In this document: positions 26,312 through 35,712 of the stretch, one piece after another | Layout of the letters: each line of letters starts with the position of its first letter | How positions within the stretch are numbered: the stretch's first letter is position 1 | Assembly: GCA_029266835.1 (NCBI GenBank) | Contig: JAQSWD010000064.1 | Location: forward strand, 1-43,282 | DNA from: Steroidobacteraceae bacterium | GTDB taxonomy: Bacteria; Pseudomonadota; Gammaproteobacteria; Steroidobacterales; Steroidobacteraceae | Length of the DNA: 43,282 nt | Direction: 5' to 3' | Translations under genes and position numbers: made by a program | Notes under the pieces: model-generated | The model's input: the letters and a program-made list of their open reading frames with translations, nothing else | Databases searched by the model: none | What the model was told of the DNA's origin: nothing

Positions 26312-26472
26312 CGAATCTCTCCCGGCGTGCGTGCCGGAAGAGAAACCCTGATATCCGCCGTCAAATCGCTCTTCCCTGGTGCGACATAAGCAGGCACGGC
26401 GCGGACATTTGCCGCAATCGCGGCACATGTAGGACAGCAGGCCTATAGACATCGGCTCGTGCCGCCCCGAAA
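26312..26472. other. Intergenic region between MBL and RTX-like genes
   Basis: 161 bp without a supported gene. An imperfect inverted repeat TCTCTCCCGGC / GCCGGAAGAGA with a 6-nt loop lies just after the MBL stop and could act as a terminator, though no U-tract follows. A TATAGA sequence lies near the middle of the final third. Nothing else is recognised. Confidence 0.4.
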
Positions 26473-26991
26473 GTGACCGCGTCATCCACCACGCGTGTGC
26501 CAATGAAAGATTCCGGTAGTACCGCCAAGAAGTTGTTGGACCTGCCTTATGCGCCGGAAGCCGAGGCCTATCTCGACGAACTCGAGCGCAGTGGCCAGTT
26601 CCGCATCGGCATCGAGGCCGAGCAGGATGACGAGGGTGTCGACCCTGCGGAAGGTATCGATTACCCGTTCGGCCGCGGCTCGGGTCACGTCGTGGTCCAG
26701 GACTGGTGGAAGTCCGGAAACGTCGCGCTGCGCATCAAGGGCAACCTCAAGCCCGAAGACGTCATGCTGACACGCGTGAATGATTCACTGGTGCTGCGAA
26801 CCCACGATGGCATGGACCGCGTGACACTCGAGAGCTATATCGGGCTGATACCGGACGCGTCCACATTGCGCGTGGTGTTCGCGGACGGCACCGTGTGGGC
26901 CGGCGAGCGGCTGGTGTCGCGCATCGTCAAGCGGCTGGTGTCGCGCATCGTCAGCTGGCTCTCAGAAGTGCCGGCCGCGCCTAACCACTAA
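26473..26991 (+). CDS. Single-domain haemolysin-type calcium-binding-related (RTX tail) protein
   Basis: 172 residues from GTG 26473; ATG 26503 is the alternative and neither has a good ribosome site. The N-terminal third is unremarkable. Residues 75-145 match one copy of the haemolysin-type Ca-binding-related domain seen at the end of RTX adhesins: VALRIKGNLKPEDVMLTRVNDSLVLR, then VTLESYIGLIP, then RVVFADGTVWAGE. No GGxGxDxLx nonapeptides and no type I secretion signal are obvious. The C-terminus contains an in-frame 24-bp tandem duplication (RLVSRIVK RLVSRIVS). Its stop overlaps the convergent TfpX stop by 4 bp. It may be a remnant of a larger RTX protein. Function unknown. Confidence 0.65.
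   Translation: MTASSTTRVPMKDSGSTAKKLLDLPYAPEAEAYLDELERSGQFRIGIEAEQDDEGVDPAEGIDYPFGRGSGHVVVQDWWKSGNVALRIKGNLKPEDVMLTRVNDSLVLRTHDGMDRVTLESYIGLIPDASTLRVVFADGTVWAGERLVSRIVKRLVSRIVSWLSEVPAAPNH
26907..26954 (+). repeat. 24-bp tandem duplication, in frame, near the end of the RTX-like gene
   Basis: Copies 26907-26930 and 26931-26954 are identical at 23 of 24 positions and encode RLVSRIVK and RLVSRIVS. Because 24 is a multiple of three, the frame is kept and an amphipathic helix is lengthened by about two turns. Confidence 0.9.
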
Positions 26992-27746
26992 TCGTAAGGG
27001 TCGAAATCCACCCAGGCGACCGGCTCACCGTTGTCCTTGTTGATCAGCGCCGTCCAGAACCCTTTGCGATGTCGCACCGGGAGCCAGCCCAGCTGATCGG
27101 CGGGCAGGCCCAGGTCGGCGACCGCCGCATCCAGCAACGGCTTCGATGCAGGCTTCCTGTCTTCCAGCGCTTTCAGCGGCTTCGCCTTTGCACGAATAGC
27201 GTCGACCTTGCGCTCGAGCGGCACGTAGAACCTGGGCCGCTGGTGTTCTTCGTTGCCCGACAATGACTGGAACATGGCGTCCTGCTGGTCGGCCGCCGGT
27301 ACATCCACTGCGATCAGGCGTGGACCCGTCCATGGCAGCCGCCGGTACCGCGGGTCGCGCGCCGCCGCGAGTTCCTGTTCATCGATATCTCGTGCGGTCA
27401 CCACTTCATAGCGGTCGGTGTTGAACACGATGTAGGTTGGCCGGGTGCCGGCGACGATGAACACGCCGTAGACCAGCGCGGCGATCTGCAGCACACCCAC
27501 GATCGAGTAGTCGATGACCAATTCGCGCCGCGATTTGCGGCTGTTGTAGATCACCAGCGACATGAGCGGACCCAGCGCCAGGTCGCAGCCCACCACGAGC
27601 ATGAACAGCTCGGTGCCGCCGATCATGGTCTGGAAGGGGCTGGGAAACCAGACGAGGAAAATCAGCGCCGCGGCGATACCGGCCAGCAGCAGCGTCACCG
27701 CGAAATGCACGCCGGTGGCGATGAATTTTTCGCGCCAGTTGATCAT
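26988..27746 (-). CDS. TfpX/TfpZ-like type IV pilin accessory membrane protein
   Basis: 252 residues with four membrane segments in the first 110 (FAVTLLLAGIAAALIFLVWF, FMLVVGCDLALGPLMSLVIY, YSIVGVLQIAALVYGVFIVAG) followed by a soluble domain. The motif GPLMSLVIYNSRKSRRELVIDY is typical of the TfpX/TfpZ family, which in Pseudomonas is encoded beside the pilin gene and assists pilin stability. No pilin gene lies here, so this is an orphan copy. It is the last gene of the minus-strand operon, 10 nt after ArfB. Its TAG stop overlaps the stop of the convergent RTX-like gene. Confidence 0.82.
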   Translation of the reverse strand: MINWREKFIATGVHFAVTLLLAGIAAALIFLVWFPSPFQTMIGGTELFMLVVGCDLALGPLMSLVIYNSRKSRRELVIDYSIVGVLQIAALVYGVFIVAGTRPTYIVFNTDRYEVVTARDIDEQELAAARDPRYRRLPWTGPRLIAVDVPAADQQDAMFQSLSGNEEHQRPRFYVPLERKVDAIRAKAKPLKALEDRKPASKPLLDAAVADLGLPADQLGWLPVRHRKGFWTALINKDNGEPVAWVDFDPYD

Positions 27747-27756
27747 GAACGCCTCG

Positions 27757-28055
27757 TCAATCCTCGAATCGTACCTTGCCTCGCAGCCGCTTCTTTTTCT
27801 GTGAACGCGATTTCACTTCCAGGCGCCTCTCGCGCGACGCGCGCGAGGGCTTGGTGGCCCGCGGTGGCCGGCCAGCACGCGCAGACGCGCCTTCACATCG
27901 CCGCGCAGGGTGGTGTTCGCGGCCAGCGCGAAACGGAGCTGCACTGCCGAGGCCACCTTGTTGACGTTCTGGCCGCCCGGCCCCGCGGAGCGCGTGAAGG
28001 CCACCGAGAGGTCCGAGTCCGGAATTTCGATGCCCGGCGCGACGAACAGGGGCAT
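27757..28055 (-). pseudogene. arfB: ArfB/YaeJ peptidyl-tRNA hydrolase, broken by an internal deletion
   Basis: ArfB rescues stalled ribosomes by hydrolysing peptidyl-tRNA in an empty A site. The catalytic GGQ is present (TRSAGPGGQNVNKVASAVQLRF) after the start at 28055. After ARLRVLAG, near 27872, the frame is lost and runs to a stop at 27813. The Lys/Arg-rich ribosome-binding tail that ArfB needs is intact in another frame (RATKPSRASRERRLEVKSRS then KKKRLRGKVRFED) and ends at 27757. Normal ArfB is about 140 residues; about 55 are missing between the two parts. As written the product would have the GGQ domain without its tail and should be inactive. It lies 3 nt after mscS. Confidence 0.85.
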
Positions 28056-28058
28056 GGG

Positions 28059-29369
28059 TCAGCGACGCTGGCCCGGAAAGCTTTCGGGCGGTTCGGCCTG
28101 GATCACGCGCACGTCGTGCTGCTGCACGGGGATGGTGATGCCGTGTTTCTTGAACAGGCGCCAGATCTCGCGGTTCACGTCCGAGCGCACATTGTTGACG
28201 CCGTTCATCGGGTCGCGGATCCAGAAGCGCACTTCCACGCGCATGCCGTAATTCTCGAAGCTCATGAGACGTGACACCGGGCCCGGATCCTTGAGGATGC
28301 GCGGGTGATTGGCTGCCGCGTCGATGAGCACCTGCAGCGCCACTTCCGGATCGTCGTTGAAGCTGATCATCACCGGCAGGCGGATGCGCACGCGCTGGTC
28401 GGAGTAGCTCCAGTTGATGACCGAGTTGGTGATGAGGTTCTGGTTGGGCACCAGCGTTTCGACGCCGTCGCGATCGCGTACCACGATGTAGCGGCCGCGC
28501 AGCTCCTGCACCCAGCCGAAGTTCTCGGTGCTGGTGCCCGTGGTGCCCGTGAAACTGATGACGTCGCCGGGCTTGATGGACTTGTCCATCAGCAGCACGA
28601 AGCCCGAGACGAAATTGCTGGTGATGGCCTGCAGGCCGAAGCCCAATCCCAAGCCGATCGCGCCGCCGATGACGCTGAGCACGGTCAGGTCGACGCCGGA
28701 GGCGTTGATGCCCAGCAGCACGCCAATGCCCAGCAGCACGAAGGTGGTGAACTTCGAAATGCCGATTCGCGTGGAGATGGCGATGCCTTCCACCTTCATC
28801 ACGCGGCGCTCGATGGTCCGTGCGATCAGGCTGGTGACGATCACGAAACCTGCGATGACGACGATGCCCTTGAGCAGGGCCCAGAGGCTGAAGGCCTTCG
28901 CGCCGGGCAGCAGGTCGATGCCATTGAGCGTGCGCTCGACGGCGTCGAACCAGCCCAGCATCTGGAAACTGATGATGGCCCAGAAGAAGAACGTGAGCCG
29001 CAGCTCCCATTTGCGAATCCAGCTGTTCGGGCCCAGTGACACGCTGAGCACGTGCACAGCCAGTCGAACCAGCACCAGCACCGTGGCCAGGTCCAACGCG
29101 TGGTCGATGACGCCCGTGGGCATCCGCAGGCTGGCGAACAGGGCGCGCAGGCCCAGTACCAGGACCATGAGAAGCACGGGCGGCGCCAGCACCATGCCGA
29201 CGACGACGAAGCGGCGCGGCCACACGCCGAACGTAGTGCGCGTGGTCAGGGGCCGCAGCCAGCGCTTGATGTAGGAAGCGAGCGCCACGGCCAGCAGCAC
29301 CGCCATGAGCAGCGCGAGTACCTCGTAGAGGACTTCCGGGGTTGTCAGCTGCTCGAAGGTTTTTTTCAC
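28059..29369 (-). CDS. MscS-family mechanosensitive ion channel
   Basis: 436 residues from GTG 29369. Several N-terminal membrane segments precede the MscS core. The pore-lining helix is Gly/Ala-rich (VLSVIGGAIGLGLGFGLQAITSNFVSGF), followed by the beta-domain entry MDKSIKPGDVI and the motif VPNQNLITNSVINWS. A soluble cytoplasmic vestibule makes up the remainder. The protein opens under membrane tension to release solutes during osmotic downshift. It lies in the operon after the YdcH-like gene (13-nt gap) and before arfB (3-nt gap). Confidence 0.94.
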   Translation of the reverse strand: MKKTFEQLTTPEVLYEVLALLMAVLLAVALASYIKRWLRPLTTRTTFGVWPRRFVVVGMVLAPPVLLMVLVLGLRALFASLRMPTGVIDHALDLATVLVLVRLAVHVLSVSLGPNSWIRKWELRLTFFFWAIISFQMLGWFDAVERTLNGIDLLPGAKAFSLWALLKGIVVIAGFVIVTSLIARTIERRVMKVEGIAISTRIGISKFTTFVLLGIGVLLGINASGVDLTVLSVIGGAIGLGLGFGLQAITSNFVSGFVLLMDKSIKPGDVISFTGTTGTSTENFGWVQELRGRYIVVRDRDGVETLVPNQNLITNSVINWSYSDQRVRIRLPVMISFNDDPEVALQVLIDAAANHPRILKDPGPVSRLMSFENYGMRVEVRFWIRDPMNGVNNVRSDVNREIWRLFKKHGITIPVQQHDVRVIQAEPPESFPGQRR

Positions 29370-29382
29370 GCAGGCCGGGGTG

Positions 29383-29613
29383 TCAGGCGTTCAGGTCCGG
29401 GATCAGCTCGCTCTCGAGGCGGGTGATCTGGTCCTTGAGCATGAGTTTGCGCTTCTTGAGGCGCTTGATCTGCAACTGATCGGACTGGAAGTCGAGCGAC
29501 AGGCGGGCGATGACCTCGTCCAGGTCGCGATGCGCGATACGCAGCTCCCGCAGCTTCTCAACGTTCTTGAAAAGCTCGCGGTCGACGTTGTCCTGATCTT
29601 CGATTTCGCTCAT
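29383..29613 (-). CDS. DUF465/YdcH-like small coiled-coil protein
   Basis: 76 residues, nearly all helical and charged, with the DUF465 core at the C-terminus (LQIKRLKKRKLMLKDQITRLE). Family members such as YdcH are small cytosolic proteins of unknown function. Its ATG overlaps the PHP phosphoesterase stop as ATGA, showing translational coupling, and mscS follows. Confidence 0.88.
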   Translation of the reverse strand: MSEIEDQDNVDRELFKNVEKLRELRIAHRDLDEVIARLSLDFQSDQLQIKRLKKRKLMLKDQITRLESELIPDLNA

Positions 29614-30458
29614 CGTGCGGCAGTATTCAGGAGCTCGGTGACCGGCCGGAGGCCGGCCGCAAGCTTAAGCCACCGGCCAAGGGGATTCCACGGCACGGCA
29701 GGGTCGTGGAAATCCGAACCCATCGAGGCGTGCAGGTCGAATTTCCGGCACAGCGACGCGATTCGGTCCGCGTCATTGAGGCTCATGCCCGCCATGCTGG
29801 CCTCGAGGGCCGCGCCGCCATCCCGGGCGAAAGCCGCGGTCAACTCGCGTAGTTGCCCCGAGGACAAACGGTAACGATGCGGGTGGGCGAGCACGGGCAG
29901 CGCCCGGCTGTCACGCAATACCGACATCACGCGGTCGAATTCCGGCCACTGTGCGGGCACATGGCCGGCCTTGTCGCGGTTGAGCCAGCGGTCGAAGGCT
30001 TCCTGCGTGTCGCGGGCATGGCCGCGCGCCACCAGCAGCCGCGCCAGGTGCAGGCGGGTGGGTGAGGGGGATTCTCCGGCCTCGGCGGCCAGCTCGCGTC
30101 CCGGCAGCCGCGCCTTCTTCTCCAGCCGTTCTCCGATTTCCGCCAGGCGTTCGCGCCGCCGGGCGCGAACCGCGGCCACGTGTTCGCCCAGCCCCGCGTG
30201 TGTCGCCTCGACCTGCAGGCCGACCACGTGAATAGTTTGGCCGCGCCAGTTCGCCGAGAGCTCCACGCCCGGCACGAAGCGGATGCCCTGAGCGACGCAG
30301 GCGGCGCCCGCTTCGTCGAGACCCGCGGTGGTGTCGTGGTCGGTGAGCGCGAGAGTACCGACATTGCGCGTCCGGGCGCGTTCCACCAGCGCGGTGGGCG
30401 AAAGGATGCCGTCCGAGCAATGGCTGTGCGTGTGGAAATCGACCAGGGGTTCATTCAT
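29610..30458 (-). CDS. rnm: PHP-domain phosphoesterase (RNase AM / YciV-TrpH family)
   Basis: 282 residues. The PHP metal-binding motif is at the start: H9 and H11 in DFHTHSH, D16 in CSDG, then TDHDT, VPGVELS, AHPHRY and GSDFHDP, which supply the remaining ligands of a trinuclear site. E. coli YciV (RNase AM) and Chromobacterium homologues hydrolyse 3',5'-nucleoside bisphosphates and short 5'-phosphorylated RNA ends. The gene heads a five-gene minus-strand operon. It is divergent from yrfG with only 26 bp between the likely start codons. Confidence 0.88.
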   Translation of the reverse strand: MNEPLVDFHTHSHCSDGILSPTALVERARTRNVGTLALTDHDTTAGLDEAGAACVAQGIRFVPGVELSANWRGQTIHVVGLQVEATHAGLGEHVAAVRARRRERLAEIGERLEKKARLPGRELAAEAGESPSPTRLHLARLLVARGHARDTQEAFDRWLNRDKAGHVPAQWPEFDRVMSVLRDSRALPVLAHPHRYRLSSGQLRELTAAFARDGGAALEASMAGMSLNDADRIASLCRKFDLHASMGSDFHDPAVPWNPLGRWLKLAAGLRPVTELLNTAAR

Positions 30459-30468
30459 GGGGACCCCG

Positions 30469-30475
30469 TATGATA
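30469..30475. promoter_or_regulatory. Overlapping bidirectional -10 box between the PHP gene and yrfG
   Basis: CGTATGATACG (30467-30477) is a near-perfect dyad. Read on plus it gives TATGAT at 30469-30474, 10 nt before ATG 30485 (yrfG). Read on minus it gives TATCAT at 30470-30475, 11 nt before ATG 30458 (PHP gene). The two genes would share one melted region and be transcribed almost leaderless in both directions. Inferred from sequence only. Confidence 0.4.
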
Positions 30476-30484
30476 CGCCCCCAC

Positions 30485-31150
30485 ATGACCCTCCCTGCGC
30501 ACTTCAGGCCGGACTGGTCGGCCATCGACACGGTTTTGCTCGATCTCGACGGCACGCTGCTCGACCAGGCCTACGACAACCACATCTGGCGCGACCTCAT
30601 CCCCCAACGCTTCGCGCTGCTGCGCGGGCTCGATCTGCACGCCGCCTACGCCGAGATCGCGCATCTTTTCGAGGGACGCAGCGGCACGTTGGAGTGGTAC
30701 GACATCGACTACTGGACGCGCACGCTGGGAGTCGACGTGGGCGCATTGCATCGCGAAGTTCGCTCGCACGTGGCCTGGCTGCCGGGCGCGCGCGAATTCC
30801 TCGCGCGCATGCGTGGCATGGGAAAACGCCTGGTGCTGCTCACCAATTCGCATCCGGTGGCGCTGGCCGTGAAACACGAGCAGACGGGAGTGCTGGACCA
30901 CCTGGACGCCGCGGTGTCATCACAGGAATTCGGCGCTCCCAAGGAAGATCCGCGATTCTGGCGGGCTGCGCAGGAGCGATTCGGCTTCGATCCGGCGCGC
31001 AGCCTGTTCGCCGACGACAACGCGAAGATGCTCGAATCCGCGCGCGACGCCGGCATTCGCTGGGTCTATGGCGTGCGGCATTGGGACACCAAGGGCTCGC
31101 GGCGCGAGCACGGGAGTATCCCCGCCGTCGATGGCGTAATGGACCTCTAG
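30485..31150 (+). CDS. yrfG: GMP/IMP nucleotidase YrfG (HAD superfamily)
   Basis: 221 residues from ATG 30485. An ATG at 30470 lies inside the -10 box and is unlikely to be used. HAD motifs: D20-L-D22-G-T (motif I), LLTNS (motif II), a lysine in GAPKED (motif III) and FADDN (motif IV). The YrfG-specific N-terminal part [19 protein letters not shown] and the cap motif YWTRTLGVD are clear. The enzyme dephosphorylates purine nucleoside monophosphates (GMP, IMP). Its TAG shares the tetranucleotide CTAG with the stop of the convergent rhlB. Confidence 0.92.
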   Translation: MTLPAHFRPDWSAIDTVLLDLDGTLLDQAYDNHIWRDLIPQRFALLRGLDLHAAYAEIAHLFEGRSGTLEWYDIDYWTRTLGVDVGALHREVRSHVAWLPGAREFLARMRGMGKRLVLLTNSHPVALAVKHEQTGVLDHLDAAVSSQEFGAPKEDPRFWRAAQERFGFDPARSLFADDNAKMLESARDAGIRWVYGVRHWDTKGSRREHGSIPAVDGVMDL

Positions 31151-32508
31151 CGTCCGCCGCGCCTTCCGCCGCCACCGCTACGCCGTGGCGGACCGCCGCG
31201 TCCACCGCCGCCACCCCCGCTGCGACGCGGAGGGCCACCGCGGCCGCCGCCACCGCCGCCACGACCACCCTTGCGATGCATGGGGCGCGGGCCGTCCTCG
31301 GGGTCCCATTCCTTGTAGACAGGCGGCTTGAGATCCGTGGCGAGCAGCTCGCGCTTCACCGACGCCACCTCGATCTTGTGCGAGATGTAGTCTTCGATCT
31401 CGGGCAATGCCACCGCGTACTCTTCACATCCGAAGCTGATGGCGTCGCCTTCCGCCCCGGCGCGCGCCGTGCGGCCGATGCGATGCACATAGTCGGCTGC
31501 GTCCTGCGGCAGATCGTAATTGAACACGTGGCTCACATCGGCGATGTGCAGGCCGCGGGACGCCACGTCGGTGCAGATGAGCACCGCCAGTTCGCCACTG
31601 TGGAATTCCTTCATGAAGCGCAGGCGCTTTTTCTGCGGCACGTCGCCGGACAAGGCCTGCGCCTTGAAACCATTGGCGATGAGATAGGCCTCGAGCTTTT
31701 CCGCGACGCGTTTGGTGTTGACGAACACCATCGTGCGGCGCGCCTCGTACTGCCGCAGCAGCCCGATGAGCAGCGGAATCTTTTCTTCCATCGCGGGGAA
31801 GTAGATGAGCTGCCGCACGCGGTCGGCGGTGACGCGGTCGGGCTCGATGCGCACGAGCTCGGGGTTGTTCATGTGCTCATAAGCGAGCTCGAGCACGCGC
31901 TGCGACAGCGTGGCCGAAAACAGCATGGACTGGCGCGCTTCGGGCTTCGGCAGGCGACGCAGGATGAAGCGGATGTCGGCAATGAAGCCGAGGTCGAACA
32001 TGCGGTCCGCTTCGTCGAGCACCACGGCCTGCGCATGGCGCATGTCGAAGACGTGTTGCTTGAAGTAGTCGATGACGCGGCCCGGCGTGCCGATCAGGAC
32101 GTCGATGCCATCCTGCAGGCTCTTGCGTTGCTTTTCGTAGTCGACGCCACCATATACGACACCGATCTTGAGCCCGGTGTGCTTTCCCAGCACTTCCGCG
32201 TCGTTGAAGATCTGGACCGCGAGCTCACGCGTGGGCGCCAGGATGAGCGCGCGGATGCCCGTCGAGCTGCGCCCCGGCGGCGGTGGGTTGGTCAGCAGCC
32301 GCTGATACAGCGCGACGAGGAACGCGGCGGTCTTGCCGGTGCCGGTCTGCGCCTGCCCGGCGACATCCTTGCCCGTGAGCGCAATCGGCAAAGTGCTTGC
32401 CTGGACAGGGGTGGCGCGGACGAAACCCGCATCCGAAATGCCGCGTGCGACTTCCGGGACGAGATTGAGTGACGCGAACGTCAGCTCGGAAAGGTGTGTC
32501 TCTGTCAT
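31147..32508 (-). CDS. rhlB: ATP-dependent RNA helicase RhlB
   Basis: 453-residue DEAD-box helicase. Q-motif region [11 protein letters not shown], Walker A QTGTGKT (GTGKT at 56-60), [13 protein letters not shown] at 165-168, SAT at 198-200 and [10 protein letters not shown]. RhlB rather than RhlE is favoured by the start [13 protein letters not shown], by the motif [15 protein letters not shown], and by position divergent from trxA-rho as in E. coli. RhlB works with RNase E in the degradosome. The C-terminus is an unusual glycine/arginine tail with two near-identical [12 protein letters not shown] blocks, an RNA-binding and potentially phase-separating segment. Confidence 0.95.
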   Translation of the reverse strand: MTETHLSELTFASLNLVPEVARGISDAGFVRATPVQASTLPIALTGKDVAGQAQTGTGKTAAFLVALYQRLLTNPPPPGRSSTGIRALILAPTRELAVQIFNDAEVLGKHTGLKIGVVYGGVDYEKQRKSLQDGIDVLIGTPGRVIDYFKQHVFDMRHAQAVVLDEADRMFDLGFIADIRFILRRLPKPEARQSMLFSATLSQRVLELAYEHMNNPELVRIEPDRVTADRVRQLIYFPAMEEKIPLLIGLLRQYEARRTMVFVNTKRVAEKLEAYLIANGFKAQALSGDVPQKKRLRFMKEFHSGELAVLICTDVASRGLHIADVSHVFNYDLPQDAADYVHRIGRTARAGAEGDAISFGCEEYAVALPEIEDYISHKIEVASVKRELLATDLKPPVYKEWDPEDGPRPMHRKGGRGGGGGGRGGPPRRSGGGGGGRGGPPRRSGGGGRRGGR

Positions 32509-32823
32509 TAATCGCTGATTACTTAAGTTTTAGACGCGCGGAGAGATTAAGGCTCATAAATGGGCTTGCAAATGGTCTGGGGACCCGTTAAAAATTGACC
32601 CCAAGACGCGGACCCGCTCTCACCGAGCCCCGAGCCGCCAATCCAAAGTTTCCTTCAACCATCAGGTTTCTTCATCCATCAGGCTATTGGCTGCGCAGCG
32701 CAGTCTAACCTTTTTTGATCGCGTCCTGAGCACGGCTTCTCCCGGGCGAAGCGCCAACCCCCCAATACCCCTTGTTCATTCCCTACGACACATGCCTTTC
32801 GATTTCTATGGAGGTCCTTCCAC
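32509..32823. other. Divergent intergenic region between rhlB and trxA
   Basis: 315 bp without a gene. It must hold the promoters for rhlB (minus) and trxA-rho (plus), but no convincing -10/-35 pair stands out. The stretch 32579-32602 begins GGGGACCC and ends TTGACCCC around an A/T centre. It resembles dispersed REP-like elements of gammaproteobacteria, though that is from memory only. A GGAGG ribosome site for trxA lies at its end. Confidence 0.5.
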
Positions 32824-33153
32824 GTGAGTAATCCGGACATCGTGCACACCACGGACGCGACGTTCTCCCAGGACGTGCTCAAGTCCGACAAGCCCGTGCT
32901 TCTCGACTTCTGGGCCGAATGGTGTGGGCCCTGCAAGATGATCGCGCCGATCCTCGACGAGATAGCCACCGAGTACAAAGACAAGCTGCGCGTGGCCAAG
33001 ATCGACATCGAGTCGAATCCGCAGACGCCTCCAAAATTCGGCATCCGCAACATCCCCACGCTCATCCTGTTCAAGAACGGGACCGTGGAAGCCCAGAAGG
33101 TCGGCTCCGTGCGCAAGCCCGACCTGAAATCCTTCCTGGATGCGCACCTGTGA
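32824..33153 (+). CDS. trxA: Thioredoxin 1
   Basis: 109-residue thioredoxin with the active site W33-C34-G-P-C37 ([11 protein letters not shown]) and the conserved cis-proline loop NIPTLILF. It reduces protein disulfides in the cytosol using electrons from thioredoxin reductase. The start is GTG 32824, supported by GGAGG ten bases upstream. It lies between rhlB and rho as in E. coli and shares its stop region with the rho start. Confidence 0.97.
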   Translation: MSNPDIVHTTDATFSQDVLKSDKPVLLDFWAEWCGPCKMIAPILDEIATEYKDKLRVAKIDIESNPQTPPKFGIRNIPTLILFKNGTVEAQKVGSVRKPDLKSFLDAHL

Positions 33154-33161
33154 GGGGCTAC

Positions 33162-34637
<1,476 letters not shown>

Positions 34638-34650
34638 GTTGCGGTGGGGA

Positions 34651-34675
34651 GGGGACAGACTTGAAGTCTGTCCCC
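34651..34675. repeat. REP-like palindromic hairpin downstream of rho
   Basis: GGGGACAGAC (34651-34660) and GTCTGTCCCC (34666-34675) form a perfect 10-bp stem with loop TTGAA. The form is that of a dispersed palindromic element, and I recall similar sequences in many gammaproteobacterial genomes. It lies 13 nt after the rho stop and could also aid termination or mRNA stability. Confidence 0.6.
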
Positions 34676-34692
34676 TTGCTGCCAACGTCTCA

Positions 34693-34732
34693 GGGGCCGG
34701 TGTGATGCGAGTCACACCGGCCCCGTCTGTTT
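34693..34732 (+). terminator. Rho-independent terminator after rho
   Basis: GGGGCCGGTGTGA (34693-34705) and TCACACCGGCCCC (34712-34724) form a perfect 13-bp stem with a 6-nt loop, followed by GTCTGTTT. The dyad also reads on the other strand, but no minus-strand gene converges here, so it should end the trxA-rho transcript. Confidence 0.8.
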
Positions 34733-34808
34733 AGGGCGACGCTGGCGCGACCCGCCATCCTGTTAGATCATGGCGCGGCTTGCTTTCAGCCCTTTCGGGA
34801 GCCTTTTC

Positions 34809-35705
34809 ATGCGTCTCGGCCTGGTGATCCTTCTCAGCTTCCTGATGACCGGCTGCGCCCTGTGGCGCAAGGACAAGGAAGAAAAGGTCGAGACCCGCGC
34901 CGAGCGCGAGCAGGCCGAGGCCGTGCTCAAGCCCAGCGAAGCGCTCAAACCCGAGACCGACACCATCGCCAGCCCGGTCTCCGATCGCTTCTACGTCCGG
35001 CTGACCGCTTTCCAGGGTGACGTCGCGACCGAAATGCGGGTGGACTCCACGAACGCCACGGTTCCCGACGGCACGCTGCTGTTCGCCGAAGAGGACCTGG
35101 GCCTCGACGATGTGGTCGAGCAGGCGCGTATCGAGTTCGACGTGCGCATGGGCGAGCGCAACCATGTGCGCATCGACTACTTCAAGCTGAACCGCTTTGG
35201 CCAGGTGGAGCTGCCCAACGCCATCAGCTTCGGCGATTTCGATTTCGATCCGGGCGACACCTTCCGTTCCAAGCTCGACTGGCGCGCGCTGTCGCTGACC
35301 TACACCTACTCGTTGTTCCGGGCCGAACGCTTCGAAGCGGGTCTGGGCCTGGGCCTGCACATCTACGAGATGCACGCGGAAGGCGGCGAGCCGGGCACGC
35401 TCAATCGTGACCGCGGCGAGGAAGCCGGTGTATTCCCGACGGGCGCTCTCAATGCGGCATTCCGCATCTCCAAGCGATGGGCCGTGACCGCGCGCTACAA
35501 CGCGCTGAAAGTCGATGTCGACGAAGGTGGCGGCACCTATGTCGACGCGCACGCGGACATCCAGTATCGCTGGCGCAAGAACATGGTGGTCGGGCTCGGT
35601 TACAGCAACATCAACATCGACCTGGATCTGGACGAGGTCGACGAGCCGCTGTTCTTCAACCTGGACACCAAGGGTCCGGAGTTGTTTTTCCGCGCCAGCT
35701 TCTGA
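34809..35705 (+). CDS. Outer-membrane lipoprotein with beta-barrel-like domain
   Basis: 298 residues from ATG 34809, with GGGAG eight bases upstream; ATG 34770 is less likely because it abuts a -10-like TTAGAT. The signal ends in a lipobox LMTGC (C16), giving a lipidated protein. A charged coiled segment (KDKEEKVETRAEREQAEAVLK) is followed by repeated amphipathic strands resembling OmpW/autotransporter-like small barrels (FYVRLTAFQGDVATEMRVD, LSLTYTYSLFRAERFEAGLGLGLHIY, YRWRKNMVVGLGYSNINIDL), ending in the aromatic FFRASF. No specific family is recognised. It probably sits in the outer membrane; function unknown. Confidence 0.75.
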   Translation: MRLGLVILLSFLMTGCALWRKDKEEKVETRAEREQAEAVLKPSEALKPETDTIASPVSDRFYVRLTAFQGDVATEMRVDSTNATVPDGTLLFAEEDLGLDDVVEQARIEFDVRMGERNHVRIDYFKLNRFGQVELPNAISFGDFDFDPGDTFRSKLDWRALSLTYTYSLFRAERFEAGLGLGLHIYEMHAEGGEPGTLNRDRGEEAGVFPTGALNAAFRISKRWAVTARYNALKVDVDEGGGTYVDAHADIQYRWRKNMVVGLGYSNINIDLDLDEVDEPLFFNLDTKGPELFFRASF

Positions 35706-35712
35706 CGAGGCA

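Noticed and set aside
26162-26503. Cys-rich minus-strand frame (CRDCGKCPRRACLC) in the gap after the MBL gene
   Set aside because: The cysteine cluster looks like a zinc ribbon, but the frame runs through the MBL 3' end, lacks a ribosome site and has no family-like continuation.
30328-32472. 714-codon plus-strand open frame across the PHP, yrfG and rhlB genes
   Set aside because: It overlaps three genuine genes in other frames, and its sequence is repetitive Arg/Ala with a GC-repeat segment; a shadow of the rhlB Gly/Arg tail and the coding strands.
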